Assembly: GCA_036493895.1 (NCBI GenBank)
Contig: DASXOZ010000070.1
Location: 102,868-166,867, forward strand
Origin: Candidatus Binatia bacterium
Lineage (GTDB): Bacteria; Desulfobacterota; Binatia; UBA1149; CAITLU01
Reading direction: 5' to 3'
Length of the DNA: 64,000 nucleotides
The notes beneath the pieces were generated by a model. That model saw only the letters and a program-made list of their open reading frames with translations. It did not search any database and was not told the DNA's origin. Position numbers and translations under genes: made by a program. Positions 54,927 to 63,834 of the stretch are shown here, in pieces (positions within the stretch are counted from its first letter, which is position 1; each line of letters starts with the position of its first letter).

Positions 54927-55196
54927 ATGACCAAGGTAACGACCGCGACTATCGTCCGCGATGACTCTGCAGGCGGCGGCACCGCCGCCGCCGAGCCGGC
55001 CCCTGCCATCGGGCGCGATCGCGTCCGGCTGGCGCGACTGGCGGCACGCCTGCGACGCGGCGTACTTCCCGACCCGCACCATGACCTCCCCGTCCACGCC
55101 GACGATGATTCCGCCTCTTGCGACCGCTCGTCCGGCCATGGACAGTTTCAGGGCAGATCCCCTCAGAGTGGCCCCCAGGACAACCGCCATGCATAA
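54927..55196 (+). CDS. Possible small basic ORF (89 residues) ahead of the Cys-rich protein
   Basis: It starts MTKVTTATIVRDDSAGGG with GAGGA 8 bases before the ATG and ends 8 bases inside the next gene's start. An Arg-rich middle (RVRLARLAARLRRG) is followed by a His/Asp/Ser-rich end. Third-position GC is lower than in neighbours and no family is recognised, so it may be a leader peptide or not a gene at all. Confidence 0.3.
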   Translation: MTKVTTATIVRDDSAGGGTAAAEPAPAIGRDRVRLARLAARLRRGVLPDPHHDLPVHADDDSASCDRSSGHGQFQGRSPQSGPQDNRHA

Positions 55197-57630
55197 ACGT
55201 GGACTTCGAGGAACCTCCCTGCTGCTGACGGTCTGTGTCGGCGCATTTCTTCCGGCTGCGGGCGCGACCCGCGCTCGCGCCGACCTGAGTCCCGCCATCC
55301 TCGCGTGTCGCGCCGGCGTCGCGCGAAGCACTCTCAAGCTGACGAAGGCGATGCTCAGGGCCGTCACCCTGTGCAACGATGCGCGCGACCGCGACGGCGC
55401 GATGTCGGGCACCGACTGCAACGACCTCACGGCGGCCGACACCGACGGCTCGGTGGCTTCGGCCCAGCAGAAATTCGTCGCCGCGGTCTCGTCGGTCACC
55501 GGCAAGTGTGGGGGAGTCTCCCCGAGCGATGCCCTGTACCCCTCGTGCGCCGCGCCCTGTGACTCGACCGTTCCAAGCGTCTCGTCGTTCACCGACGTCG
55601 CCACCTGCCTCGTCTGTCTCGCCCGCCACGAAGTCGAGACCACGAGCCAGCAGATCCACGGCACTCCCGCCTCCCCGCTCTCGACCGACGAGCGGCGCTG
55701 CGAAGGCACCGTCGGCGGCAGCGGCGCAAAGCTGTTCCAGGCAGTGGTCAAGGACGTCACTGCGTGCGAGGCCCTCGACGAAGCGGCCGGCGCCACGACC
55801 ACCGATTATTGCACGACGCAGACGTTCCCGCGCCAGGCGGTGCAAAACGCCGCCTACGGGACCGGCAACAAGATCGTCGGAGCCTGCGACCTGGCGTCGT
55901 TCTCGAACCTCGACTCCTGCGCGAGCGAGCGCTTCTCGCTCGCCGAGTGCGTCGGCGACGACGTGCTGGCTTCGGCGCGCCGTTTTGCCAGCGACGCCGT
56001 CTCCCTTTCGCCGAGCGAGGCGACCACGACGACGACCTCCACGACGACCACGACCGAAGAGCCCGGTGATCCGCATTGCCCGGATCGCGGCCGTCTCGTG
56101 CTGATCTCCCACGACACCAATGTCCCGTGCACGTCGAACAGCGATTGCGCCCCACCTCGCACTTGCGACACGACGGCCGGGATTTGCGTGTCCCTGTCCA
56201 ACCTCGACAGCGGCTGGACAGGGCACGCTCATCATTCCGACCTCGACGACGGGGTCATCACGAGTTCCTTCCTGCACTGCCCCGGCCCGTCGCCGGTGTG
56301 CGGCCAGTGCTCGGTCGACGGCATCGATCCGACGTACGGCTCGTGCCGCTGCTCGAACGACAACCAGAAGATCTGCGACAAGCCGTTCGCGAACGACAAC
56401 ACCAATTGCGGCGGCAACAGCTGCGAATGCTTCTTCGGAGTGCCGATCCCGCTGTCGTCGGCAGGCACCCCGGCCTGCATCGTCAACCGCTACGCGCACG
56501 ACATCGCGGGCACGGCCAACGTCGACGACGGCTCGTCCGAGATCTCGGCAAGCCTGAGAACGCGCGTCTACCTCGGCATCACGACGACGCACCCGTGCCC
56601 GATCTGCGCCGGTACCTGCAGCAACAGCTCGACCACGTCGTGCGAGGTCGACAGCGACTGCGGCAGCGGCAACCACTGCGTCCAGGACACGCCGAACGAC
56701 GGGATCCGCGGCGGAATCTGCATCGGTGGCGACAACAACGGGCAGACCTGCGATGTGACCGGACTCAGCCCGTCCTTCCCCGCCCGCGCGGGCGGAGTCA
56801 AGGGAAGTGGCGGCGGCGGCTACAGCCTCGACTGCATGCCGGCATCGAACATCAACATCTCCGGCGCCGGGCTCGCACTCAACGTCACGCAGACGACCGG
56901 CCACGTGGAGCTGCACGCGAACCTGCCGTGCCAGGGCGGCAACTGCCAGTGCATGACCTGCACGTCCGATCCGACGTCGCCGTGCAACAGCGATTCGGAG
57001 TGCCACGGAGCCAACTGCGCGATCTCGGCGAACTTCACGTGCACGAGCAACGCCGATTGCAGCAACCTCGACCTCGGCAACTGCTCGGCCGCTGCGCATC
57101 GCTGCACGAAGGCGGCGAGCATCAGCTGCACGACCAACACGGACTGCAAGAACTACACGCAGGGCGGCCCGTGCAACCCGTCGACGTGCACGACGTTCGG
57201 CGGTGGCGTTGCTCCGAAGCCGAACGGCTGCCTGGACGGAGTCTGCAACGACAACGGTGACGGAAGCGCCCAGTGTGCGACGGGTCCCGACGACCATACC
57301 TGCGATGGCCTCATTCGAGCCAATGGCAAGGGTATCCTGAGTTGCTCGACCAACGCCGATTGCACCGCTTCGGATCCGAACAACGGCAACTGCACGCTGA
57401 TCGACCGCAGGCCGTGTTTCGTCGATCCGATCACTGCCGACGGCATCGCGAGCACGTCGTTCCCGGTCGGAGCCTCGGCCTTCTGCGTGCCGCCGACGGC
57501 CAACCCGTCGATCAACGCGGTTGCCGGCCTGCCGGGACCGGCGCGCGTGCTCAACCAGGCGGCCGGAAGCGCGTACTGCGCGAGCGACCCGACGGTGAAG
57601 TACCAGCCCGGCGTCGGCGGTTGCCCCTGA
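55189..57630 (+). CDS. Large cysteine-rich secreted protein (813 residues)
   Basis: Signal peptide (GTSLLLTVCVGAFLPAAGATRARA), then a helical Cys-containing N-terminal region (about 33-275: ILACRAGVARSTLKLTKAMLRAVTLCNDA, CLVCLARHEVETT, CEALDEAAGATT). A Thr-rich linker (about 282-293) leads to a long C-terminal half with dozens of Cys in C-x-S/N-x-x-DC-x5-8-C modules (CTSNSDCAPPRTCDTTAGICV, CEVDSDCGSGNHCV, CTSNADCSNLDLGNCS, CTTNTDCKNYT), interspersed with beta segments such as VYLGITTTHPCPICAGTC. These resemble Dickkopf/EGF-like Cys modules; no named family. AGGA precedes the ATG at 55189. Presumably extracellular. Confidence 0.8.
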   Translation: MHKRGLRGTSLLLTVCVGAFLPAAGATRARADLSPAILACRAGVARSTLKLTKAMLRAVTLCNDARDRDGAMSGTDCNDLTAADTDGSVASAQQKFVAAVSSVTGKCGGVSPSDALYPSCAAPCDSTVPSVSSFTDVATCLVCLARHEVETTSQQIHGTPASPLSTDERRCEGTVGGSGAKLFQAVVKDVTACEALDEAAGATTTDYCTTQTFPRQAVQNAAYGTGNKIVGACDLASFSNLDSCASERFSLAECVGDDVLASARRFASDAVSLSPSEATTTTTSTTTTTEEPGDPHCPDRGRLVLISHDTNVPCTSNSDCAPPRTCDTTAGICVSLSNLDSGWTGHAHHSDLDDGVITSSFLHCPGPSPVCGQCSVDGIDPTYGSCRCSNDNQKICDKPFANDNTNCGGNSCECFFGVPIPLSSAGTPACIVNRYAHDIAGTANVDDGSSEISASLRTRVYLGITTTHPCPICAGTCSNSSTTSCEVDSDCGSGNHCVQDTPNDGIRGGICIGGDNNGQTCDVTGLSPSFPARAGGVKGSGGGGYSLDCMPASNINISGAGLALNVTQTTGHVELHANLPCQGGNCQCMTCTSDPTSPCNSDSECHGANCAISANFTCTSNADCSNLDLGNCSAAAHRCTKAASISCTTNTDCKNYTQGGPCNPSTCTTFGGGVAPKPNGCLDGVCNDNGDGSAQCATGPDDHTCDGLIRANGKGILSCSTNADCTASDPNNGNCTLIDRRPCFVDPITADGIASTSFPVGASAFCVPPTANPSINAVAGLPGPARVLNQAAGSAYCASDPTVKYQPGVGGCP

Positions 57631-57678
57631 TCGGGCGTCGGCGGCTGCCCGTGATCGGGCGGCCGCTGCCCGTGACCG
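57610..57678. repeat. Tandem repeat at a gene end, with hairpin between convergent genes
   Basis: Two 24-base units (57610-57633, 57634-57657; two mismatches) and a shorter degenerate third (57658-57678). Each carries a TGA in the frame of the upstream gene: the first is its stop and the next two are duplicated stops. Within it GCGGCTGCCCG and CGGGCGGCCGC (57641-57666) form an 11-bp hairpin with loop TGAT, placed to end transcription from both sides. Confidence 0.7.
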
Positions 57679-57706
57679 GGCGTCAGGCAGCGGGAAAAGG
57701 CCGGCC

Positions 57707-58669
57707 CTAGCGCCGCTCGAGAACGGCCTCGGCCGCAACGGCGGTGGGCCGCCCGTGGTTGGCTTCGATCACGCAATCCTTGAGTTGCACTTTCGCCTGG
57801 TCGAGCACGACGACGCCGGTATCCCCGTTGCCGGCGATGCGGCAGTGCTCGATCTCGGCATCGCCGCCGAGTCCGACGCGAAGGCCGTCCTGATTCGGCG
57901 CCGGCTTCGAATCAGGACCGTTCGGCGCCCGCTCCTCATCTCGTCCGCTGGCCAGGATGCTGACGTCGCGTCCCGACAGGCTCCCGGCCGAGACACCAAC
58001 GCCCTTGTCCCAGTTACCGGCGACCAGCACCGACTCCAGGCGCGCGACTGAGCCGCGCGTCACGGTCACACCGTCACGGTCGCCGATCACCAGCGAGTCG
58101 CGAAGAGTGGCCTTCGAGTCGTCGAACACGAGCAGGCCCTTGCCCTTGGTGCGAAAGCCGTTGCCCATCAACAGGCAGTGATCGACGGTCACCGGGCCGG
58201 CGCCGTTGGACACGCCGACTCCGTCGTCCATGTTGTCGATCGACTGCACGTTCTCGATGCGCACGTCGCGCGCATCGCGGCCGCGCACGGCGATGCCGTC
58301 GAACAGGAAGCCGCTGACACGGATGTCGCGCACGACGACGCCTGCGCCGGTGACGTCGATGCCGTCGCAGCCGCGCTTGCCGCTCGGCCGCATGCAGCCG
58401 TCGGCCTGGCGGATCGTGACGCCGCCGCCGTCCAGGCGCGTCCCCTCGGCCTCGAGCGACGGCAGCGCGCTTTCGACGAAGATTTCCGCCGAGGCCCCGA
58501 GCGCAATGTGAATCGTGGAGCCGGGTTCGGCGTTGGCGTCGTTGATCGCGCTGCGAAGCGTGCCGTCCCCGGTGTCGCGGGTGGACGTCACGCGAAATAC
58601 CGCGGCATGCGAGGCCGTGCCCGACGCCGCCAGGAGCAGCACGGCACCAATGACAGCGGAAGTTTTCAC
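57707..58669 (-). CDS. Secreted right-handed beta-helix protein
   Basis: 320 residues: signal peptide (SAVIGAVLLLAASGTASHA), then FRVTSTRDTGDGTLRSAINDANAEPGSTIHIAL, the common opening of parallel beta-helix (choice-of-anchor, pectate-lyase-like) proteins. Regular coils follow (VVVRDIRVSGFLFDGIAVRGRDARDVRIENVQSIDNMDDGVGVSNGAGPVTVDHCLLMGNG). No catalytic residues identified. The start is a GTG at 58669 overlapping the SDR stop (GTGA); the frame continues upstream through the SDR gene as shadow. Likely periplasmic or surface; polysaccharide binding is a guess. Confidence 0.8.
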   Translation of the reverse strand: MKTSAVIGAVLLLAASGTASHAAVFRVTSTRDTGDGTLRSAINDANAEPGSTIHIALGASAEIFVESALPSLEAEGTRLDGGGVTIRQADGCMRPSGKRGCDGIDVTGAGVVVRDIRVSGFLFDGIAVRGRDARDVRIENVQSIDNMDDGVGVSNGAGPVTVDHCLLMGNGFRTKGKGLLVFDDSKATLRDSLVIGDRDGVTVTRGSVARLESVLVAGNWDKGVGVSAGSLSGRDVSILASGRDEERAPNGPDSKPAPNQDGLRVGLGGDAEIEHCRIAGNGDTGVVVLDQAKVQLKDCVIEANHGRPTAVAAEAVLERR

Positions 58670-59502
58670 TGTGACATGTAGATGCCGCCGTTGGGCGACA
58701 GCACCTGGCCGGTGACGAACGTCGAGTCGGGGCCGGCAAGGAAAAGGGCCGCGGCGGCAATCTCGTCGGCGGTGCCGAGGCGCCCGAGCGGAGTCTGCAT
58801 CGCGATCAGCCGCTTCTGCTCCTGCTCCAGCGGCGCCAGCAGCGGCGTGTCGATGTAACCGGGAGCGATGGCGTTGACGAGGACGCCGTAACTTGCCGCC
58901 TCCCTGGCAATCGACCTCGTGAACGAAAGAATCGCTCCCTTGGCCGCGCAGTAGTCCGGCGCGCCCTGCAGGGAAGCGGTTCCCATGATGGATCCCATGT
59001 TGATCACGCGCCCGCCGCTGCCGCGCCGGCGCATGCGCGGCAGCGCCTGGCGCGTGCAGTAGAACGTACCGTAGAGATGCACGCGGATCATGCGGTCGAA
59101 CATCTCGTCGCTGATGCGATCGATCGCGTCGAGGTGCGTCGAGATCTTTCCGGCTGTCATCAGCTCGGCGAGCTGGGCCTGGCTCGTCCCCTGGATCGCA
59201 TCGAGATAGGCAGGGTCGGTATGGATGATCCCGGCGTTGTTGACGAGGATGTCGATCTCGCCGAGCTCGCGGTCGAACGCGGCGAACGCAGCGGCGACCG
59301 ACGCGGCGCCGGTGACGTCGCACGAAAGCGCGATCGAGCCCGGGGTCGACGCGTTGCAATCGGCCGCTACGCTCGCGGCGGCCCGGGTGTCGATGTCGGT
59401 GACGGCGAGGCGTGCGCCCTCGCTCGCGAACGTCCGGCAGATGGCGGCGCCGAGGCCGGAGCCCGCGCCGGTGACGAAGGCGGTTTTCCCTGACAGTTTC
59501 AT
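58666..59502 (-). CDS. Short-chain dehydrogenase/reductase
   Basis: About 278 residues, with TGAGSGLG, an Asp after the second strand (AVTDIDTR, NAD preference), NNAGII, and the catalytic Ser/Tyr/Lys in NMGSIMGTASLQGAPDYCAAKGA. An insertion of about 25 residues after the NNAG motif (AYLDAIQGTSQAQLAELMTAGKISTHLDA) is unlike most SDRs. Ends VTGQVLSPNGGIYMSQ. ATG at 59502 chosen; a TTG at 59568 that overlaps the upstream PNPOx-like gene is the alternative. Confidence 0.88.
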   Translation of the reverse strand: MKLSGKTAFVTGAGSGLGAAICRTFASEGARLAVTDIDTRAAASVAADCNASTPGSIALSCDVTGAASVAAAFAAFDRELGEIDILVNNAGIIHTDPAYLDAIQGTSQAQLAELMTAGKISTHLDAIDRISDEMFDRMIRVHLYGTFYCTRQALPRMRRRGSGGRVINMGSIMGTASLQGAPDYCAAKGAILSFTRSIAREAASYGVLVNAIAPGYIDTPLLAPLEQEQKRLIAMQTPLGRLGTADEIAAAALFLAGPDSTFVTGQVLSPNGGIYMSQ

Positions 59503-59564
59503 TGCAAGCCCCGTTGCGCCGTCGCGCATGCCATCGCGCAGACGGTCGCGGTGAGCGATTTCAT

Positions 59565-59990
59565 TCAAAAACCCTTGCCGTAGTCCCAGGTGAAGCGACC
59601 CGTGACGGTGATCTCGAGCAATATCGAGTCGTCCGCGGCTCCCTCGGTCATGGCGACGTAGGCGTCGCCCGCCTCCTTGCCGAGGTAATGTACCGCCACG
59701 CGCCTGTGCATCGCGTCGTCGAAGCGGACCTCGGCCGCGGTGCCGTGCAGGATCGCGCCGCGGTACGGCGCCTGGCGGGTATCGACCGTCAGCGACACAT
59801 ACGGGTTGGCGCGCACGTTGCGGGCTTTTTTCGACGAGCGGCCGACGTGGACGTAGACCTTGTTTTCACGAGCTTCGAACCAGATCGGTGAGCCTTCGGG
59901 GCGCGCCTTGTCGTCCACCGTCGAAAGGACGCCGATCTGCGCCTCCGAAAGAAGATCGGCCAACTCTGCGTCGGTCAGCTTTCCGGGCAT
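59565..59990 (-). CDS. Pyridoxamine 5'-phosphate oxidase-like (PNPOx/F420-type) protein
   Basis: 141 residues with a split-barrel flavin-binding fold: LLSEAQIGVLSTVDDKARPEGSPIWFEARENKVYVHVGRSSKKARNVRANPYVSLTVDTRQAPYRGAILHGTAAEV. Members bind FMN or F420 and reduce or oxidise varied substrates; the length and RxxNxxxNPxVSL pattern fit the short PPOX class. ATG start. Followed closely by the SDR on the same strand. Confidence 0.85.
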   Translation of the reverse strand: MPGKLTDAELADLLSEAQIGVLSTVDDKARPEGSPIWFEARENKVYVHVGRSSKKARNVRANPYVSLTVDTRQAPYRGAILHGTAAEVRFDDAMHRRVAVHYLGKEAGDAYVAMTEGAADDSILLEITVTGRFTWDYGKGF

Positions 59991-60033
59991 TGGTGCTCCT
60001 TGCTCCGTCGCGCAATCTAATCTCGCCCGCTCG

Positions 60034-60825
60034 TCAGGTCACACAGCGGACCACGGCAGTGGCGTTGTCGGAGCCGCCGCGCAGCGCTGCCAGCGTGACG
60101 AGGGATGATGCTGCCGAGGCGGCCGCCGTCCGCGTCGCGAGCACCTCGGTGATCTCGTCGTCGCCCAGGGCCTCGGTGACGCCGTCGGTGAAAAGCACCA
60201 CGACGTCGCCGGGCAGCAGGTTCCAGACCTCGCACTCGGGAACGTACCCCTCCTGCGTGCCGATCACCTGGTGGACCATATAACGCGACGGATGCTGCCG
60301 GGCCTGGGCCGCCGTGAGCAGGCCGCTGCGGATCAGCTCGCCGGCACCGTTCTGGTCGGCGGTCATCGCGACGAAGCCGCCGCTTCGCCACAGCGCCGCG
60401 CGGCTGTCGCCGACGTGCAGGACCACCGCCTTGCGGCCGCGGATGACGACGAGCACGAGGGTCGTGGCCATGCCGCCGGCCTGCGGCACCTCGCGGGACG
60501 CCGCAAGCACCGCGTGCTGGGCGTGCCCTGCGGCTTCGACGGCAAGAGCGACGAGCGCATCGTCGTCCGGGGCCGCTTGCGAGGCCGGCGCAGGTCGAGT
60601 CGCGAAGAAATCCTCGATGCCGGCCATCGCCAGCGCGGACGCGACGTGCCCCGCCGGCAGCCCGCCGAGCCCGTCGGCCACGGCCAGCGCCGAGCCGTCC
60701 GCGGCGATCCAGAACGCGTCCTCGTTGCGCACCCGGACGCGGCCCACGTCGGTGGCGCCACCGCAGCCGGCGCTTCGTGAGACCACCGCCGGCCGATAGC
60801 GCTCGAGGGTCTTTCCCGCGTCCAC
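60034..60825 (-). CDS. PP2C-type serine/threonine protein phosphatase
   Basis: 263 residues with the bacterial PPM/Stp motifs: TDVGRVRVRNEDAFWIA (metal Asp and RNED), LAVADGLGGLPAGHVAS (metal Asp-Gly), VLHVGDSRAALWRSGG, and VVLFTDGVTEALGDDEI (metal Asp). It dephosphorylates Ser/Thr on proteins; no partner Ser/Thr kinase is seen nearby. GTG start at 60825; the methyltransferase is divergent. Confidence 0.92.
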   Translation of the reverse strand: MDAGKTLERYRPAVVSRSAGCGGATDVGRVRVRNEDAFWIAADGSALAVADGLGGLPAGHVASALAMAGIEDFFATRPAPASQAAPDDDALVALAVEAAGHAQHAVLAASREVPQAGGMATTLVLVVIRGRKAVVLHVGDSRAALWRSGGFVAMTADQNGAGELIRSGLLTAAQARQHPSRYMVHQVIGTQEGYVPECEVWNLLPGDVVVLFTDGVTEALGDDEITEVLATRTAAASAASSLVTLAALRGGSDNATAVVRCVT

Positions 60826-60917
60826 GCTCGCTAACTAGCCTCTTCGCGCGTCCTACGGTAGCTTTCGCGTCTCTTCGCCGCGCTGCGCGCCGCCTTCCCG
60901 AACCCGAGGTCGCCCGA

Positions 60918-61601
60918 GTGAAACGCAAACCGATCCAGCCCCTGCTGCGGGCCGCAGCCGGCGCCGTGCAGAAGCTCCACCTGCGCAGCTACGAGATCTA
61001 CCAGCCCGTCCTCACCGGCTCCGGCTACACGGCTGCCGCCCGCCAGTGCGAGGTGCGCTGGAACTCGATCGCGCCTGTGCTGGCTGCCAGCGGAGCCCGC
61101 AGCCTCGTCGATCTCGGCTGCTCGGAAGGATACTACGTGCTGCGCGCCGCGCGCGGCGGTCTTCCTTTCTGTGTCGGCGTCGACTTCGACCAGCGCCGCA
61201 TGTTTACGTGCACGTCGCAGTTCGTGCTGCAGGACATCGCGCACGCGGGCTTCCTCATGGCCGGCGTCGACGAAACGCTGCTGGAAGCGATCCCGACGTT
61301 CGACGCGGTGATCTTCCTGTCGGTGATCCACCACATGATGTACCAGGAAGGCGTCGAGTACGCGCAGCGGATTCTTCGCCTCGTTGCATCGAAGACCGGC
61401 AAGGTCTGCTTCTTCGAGATGGGCCAGTCCGACGAGCACAAGGAATCGTGGGCGAAGAAAATGCCCGACATGGGCAGCGATCCGCACCAGTGGATCCGCA
61501 GCTTCGCGCTCGACAACGGCTTCTCGCGCGCCGAGAAGCTGTCGGAAGCCAGCTCCTTCGCCGGCGAGACCGATCGGGCGCTGTTCGCCCTCTACCCCTG
61601 A
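60918..61601 (+). CDS. SAM-dependent methyltransferase (class I-like)
   Basis: 227 residues with SAM motif I as SLVDLGCSEGYYVLRAARGG, followed by acidic strand end CVGVDFDQRRM, then FDAVIFLSVIHHMMYQ (motif II/III) and a substrate-side C-terminus (KMPDMGSDPHQWIRSFALDNGF). The opening LRSYEIYQPVLTGSGYTAAARQCEVRWNSI is not one I can assign. GTG at 60918 after a GAGG site; the frame opens to 60777, but that overlaps the phosphatase start. Substrate unknown. Confidence 0.82.
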   Translation: MKRKPIQPLLRAAAGAVQKLHLRSYEIYQPVLTGSGYTAAARQCEVRWNSIAPVLAASGARSLVDLGCSEGYYVLRAARGGLPFCVGVDFDQRRMFTCTSQFVLQDIAHAGFLMAGVDETLLEAIPTFDAVIFLSVIHHMMYQEGVEYAQRILRLVASKTGKVCFFEMGQSDEHKESWAKKMPDMGSDPHQWIRSFALDNGFSRAEKLSEASSFAGETDRALFALYP

Positions 61602-61640
61602 ACGGCACGCCCGCTGCGTCGGGCCCGGCGCTGCGGCTGG

Positions 61641-62045
61641 CTACTGCAGCGGAACGTCGGCGCGGACCGGCCAGCCGACGGCTTCCTGGTTCCACGCGCC
61701 GCCGTCTCCGTCGGCGCGCACTCTCCATTCCACACACACCCGGTAGAGGCCGGGCTCGGGGAACGCCAGCCCACTGATGCGAACGCGGTGCCTCTCGCCG
61801 GTCGGCTGGAATGCGACCGGCTCCGTCGCGAATTCCTGCTTGCCGGCGCGCATCACGACCAGCCGTACCTGGTGCTCGACACCGTTCTCGTCGGCGTCCA
61901 CTTCGAAGAACGCGTGGCTGAACACCGACAAGCGTGCCGGGTATGCCGCCGGGCGAAACTGCTCGAGCAACAGGAACAGGCTGAAATTGTTCGAGTAGCG
62001 GTCGAGTGTCGAGCCCTGCGCGACGGCGATCATGAAGCAGCGCAT
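61641..62045 (-). CDS. Small conserved protein (DUF6941-like)
   Basis: About 134 residues: MRCFMIAVAQGSTLDRYSNNFSLFLLLEQFRPAAYPARLSVFSHAFFEVD ... QEFATEPVAFQPTGERHRVRISGLAFPEPGLYRVCVEWR. The pattern (short beta strand, F-L-LEQF-P-xx-P, then a beta sandwich) recalls the DUF6941 family, which I recall only loosely. Starts possible at 62045, or earlier with a TTG. Function unknown. It is convergent with the methyltransferase gene. Confidence 0.65.
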   Translation of the reverse strand: MRCFMIAVAQGSTLDRYSNNFSLFLLLEQFRPAAYPARLSVFSHAFFEVDADENGVEHQVRLVVMRAGKQEFATEPVAFQPTGERHRVRISGLAFPEPGLYRVCVEWRVRADGDGGAWNQEAVGWPVRADVPLQ

Positions 62046-62268
62046 CGACGCACCATAGGCCGGGCGAGAGCGCGAGGACAACTTCCCGCTCTGTGATCCG
62101 CGATCGCTTCGCGGCCGGCGCGTGCGTCGCCGCTGTTGCCGATGCTGCCGATGCAGGGGAAAATCTGTTCCGCCGAGCCGCCGCCCTGCCGACCGGAAAC
62201 GCGCCCGGTTGGAGACGAGCCCGCGCTGAGACGCGATCGACCGCGATCGAGAAGGAGAAGCCGAGCCC

Positions 62269-63825
62269 GTGTACCCAGGTCACCACGCGAAGAATTCCCC
62301 CGACAAGCCGGCAGTGATCATGGCCGCAACCGGCCGGACGGTGACGTATCGCGAGCTCGACGAAGCCTCGTGCCGCTGCGCCCATCTCCTCGCTTCGCTC
62401 GGGCTCCGTCCCGGCGACTCGATCGCGATCCTGATGGAGAACCATCCGCGCTTCTTCGAGATCTGCTGGGCAGCCCAGCGCTCGGGCCTGTACTACACGG
62501 CCATCAGCACGCGGCTGACGCCGGGCGAAGTCGCGTACATCGTCGCTGACTGCGGCGCCAGGGCCCTGTTCACGACGACCGAGCGCGTCGAAGTCGCCGC
62601 CGAGGCAGCCGCGTCGTGTCCGGCGCTGCTCGCAACGTTCGTCGCGGGCGCCGCATCCGATGCAGAGTTGCCTTCGGGGATGCGTTCCTGGGAAAGCACA
62701 GTTGCTTCGATGCCGGCTGATGCGCGCGACGCGGAAACCGAAGGGCAGGACATGCTCTATTCGTCGGGAACGACCGGAAAACCCAAAGGCGTACGCGTCG
62801 CGCTGAGCGGTGCCCCGGTCGGCTCGCCCAACCGCCTGACCGCGTTCATCGGCGGCCTCTACCGTCCCGATGCTGACAGCGTCTACCTGTCGCCGGCGCC
62901 GCTCTACCACGCTGCGCCGCTGCGCTTCAACATGACGATGCAGCGCTTCGGCGCCACGTGCATCGTCATGGAGCACTTCGATCCGGTCGTTTCCCTCGAG
63001 CTGATCGAGCGCTACCGCGTCACGCACAGCCAGTGGGTGCCGACGATGTTCGTGCGCATGCTCAAGCTCGACGCGTCCGAGCGCAGCCGCTTCGACCTGT
63101 CGAGCCACCGCGTCGCCATCCACGCCGCTGCGCCGTGCCCGGTTGCCGTCAAGGACCAGATGATCGGCTGGTGGGGACCGATCGTCCACGAGTACTACGG
63201 GGGCACCGAAGGCAACGGCCTTTGCGCGATCGATTCGCCGGCGTGGCTCGAGCACCGCGGATCGGTCGGAAAGCCGATCCTCGGTATCGCACACATCGTC
63301 GACGACGACGGCAACGTGCTCGAGGCCGGCAGGGCCGGCAACGTCTATTTCGCCGACGGTCCGCGCTTCGAGTACCACAATGACCCCGACAAGACGCAAA
63401 AAGCCTACAACGCCAAAGGCTGGAGCACTCTGGGCGACGTCGGGTACCTGGACGCGGACGGCTTCCTGTTCCTCACCGACCGCAAGGCGTTCATGATCAT
63501 CTCCGGCGGAGTCAACATCTATCCGCAGGAAGCCGAAGACGTGCTCGTCACGCACCCGAAAGTCGCCGACGTCGCGGTGTTCGGCATTCCGAACGAGGAA
63601 TTCGGCGAGGAAGTGAAAGCGGTGGTGCAGCCGCTGTCCTTCGCCGATGCCGGCCCCGACCTCGAGCGCGAACTGCTCGAATGGTGTCGCGCCCGGCTCG
63701 CGCGCATCAAGTGCCCGCGCACGATCGACTTCGAGGCCGAGCTTCCGCGCCACCCCACCGGGAAGCTCTACAAGCGCCTGCTGCGCGACCGCTATTGGGC
63801 CGGCTTCACGACGCGCATCCACTGA
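62269..63825 (+). CDS. Acyl-CoA synthetase (AMP-forming, FadD type)
   Basis: 518 residues of the ANL superfamily: GRTVTYRELDEASCRCAHLLASLG, AMP-binding loop [73 protein letters not shown], and the terminal catalytic Lys in LPRHPTGKLYKRLLRD. It activates a carboxylic acid to its CoA ester for catabolism. GTG at 62269 after GAAGGAGAAG. The substrate could be a fatty, terpenoid or aromatic acid. Confidence 0.93.
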   Translation: MYPGHHAKNSPDKPAVIMAATGRTVTYRELDEASCRCAHLLASLGLRPGDSIAILMENHPRFFEICWAAQRSGLYYTAISTRLTPGEVAYIVADCGARALFTTTERVEVAAEAAASCPALLATFVAGAASDAELPSGMRSWESTVASMPADARDAETEGQDMLYSSGTTGKPKGVRVALSGAPVGSPNRLTAFIGGLYRPDADSVYLSPAPLYHAAPLRFNMTMQRFGATCIVMEHFDPVVSLELIERYRVTHSQWVPTMFVRMLKLDASERSRFDLSSHRVAIHAAAPCPVAVKDQMIGWWGPIVHEYYGGTEGNGLCAIDSPAWLEHRGSVGKPILGIAHIVDDDGNVLEAGRAGNVYFADGPRFEYHNDPDKTQKAYNAKGWSTLGDVGYLDADGFLFLTDRKAFMIISGGVNIYPQEAEDVLVTHPKVADVAVFGIPNEEFGEEVKAVVQPLSFADAGPDLERELLEWCRARLARIKCPRTIDFEAELPRHPTGKLYKRLLRDRYWAGFTTRIH

Positions 63826-63834
63826 CCGGAAATC

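Noticed and set aside
54949-57738. Minus-strand open frame of 929 codons antisense to the Cys-rich protein
   Set aside because: Arg/Ala/Val-rich shadow; the plus strand has a signal peptide, a ribosome-binding site and patterned Cys.
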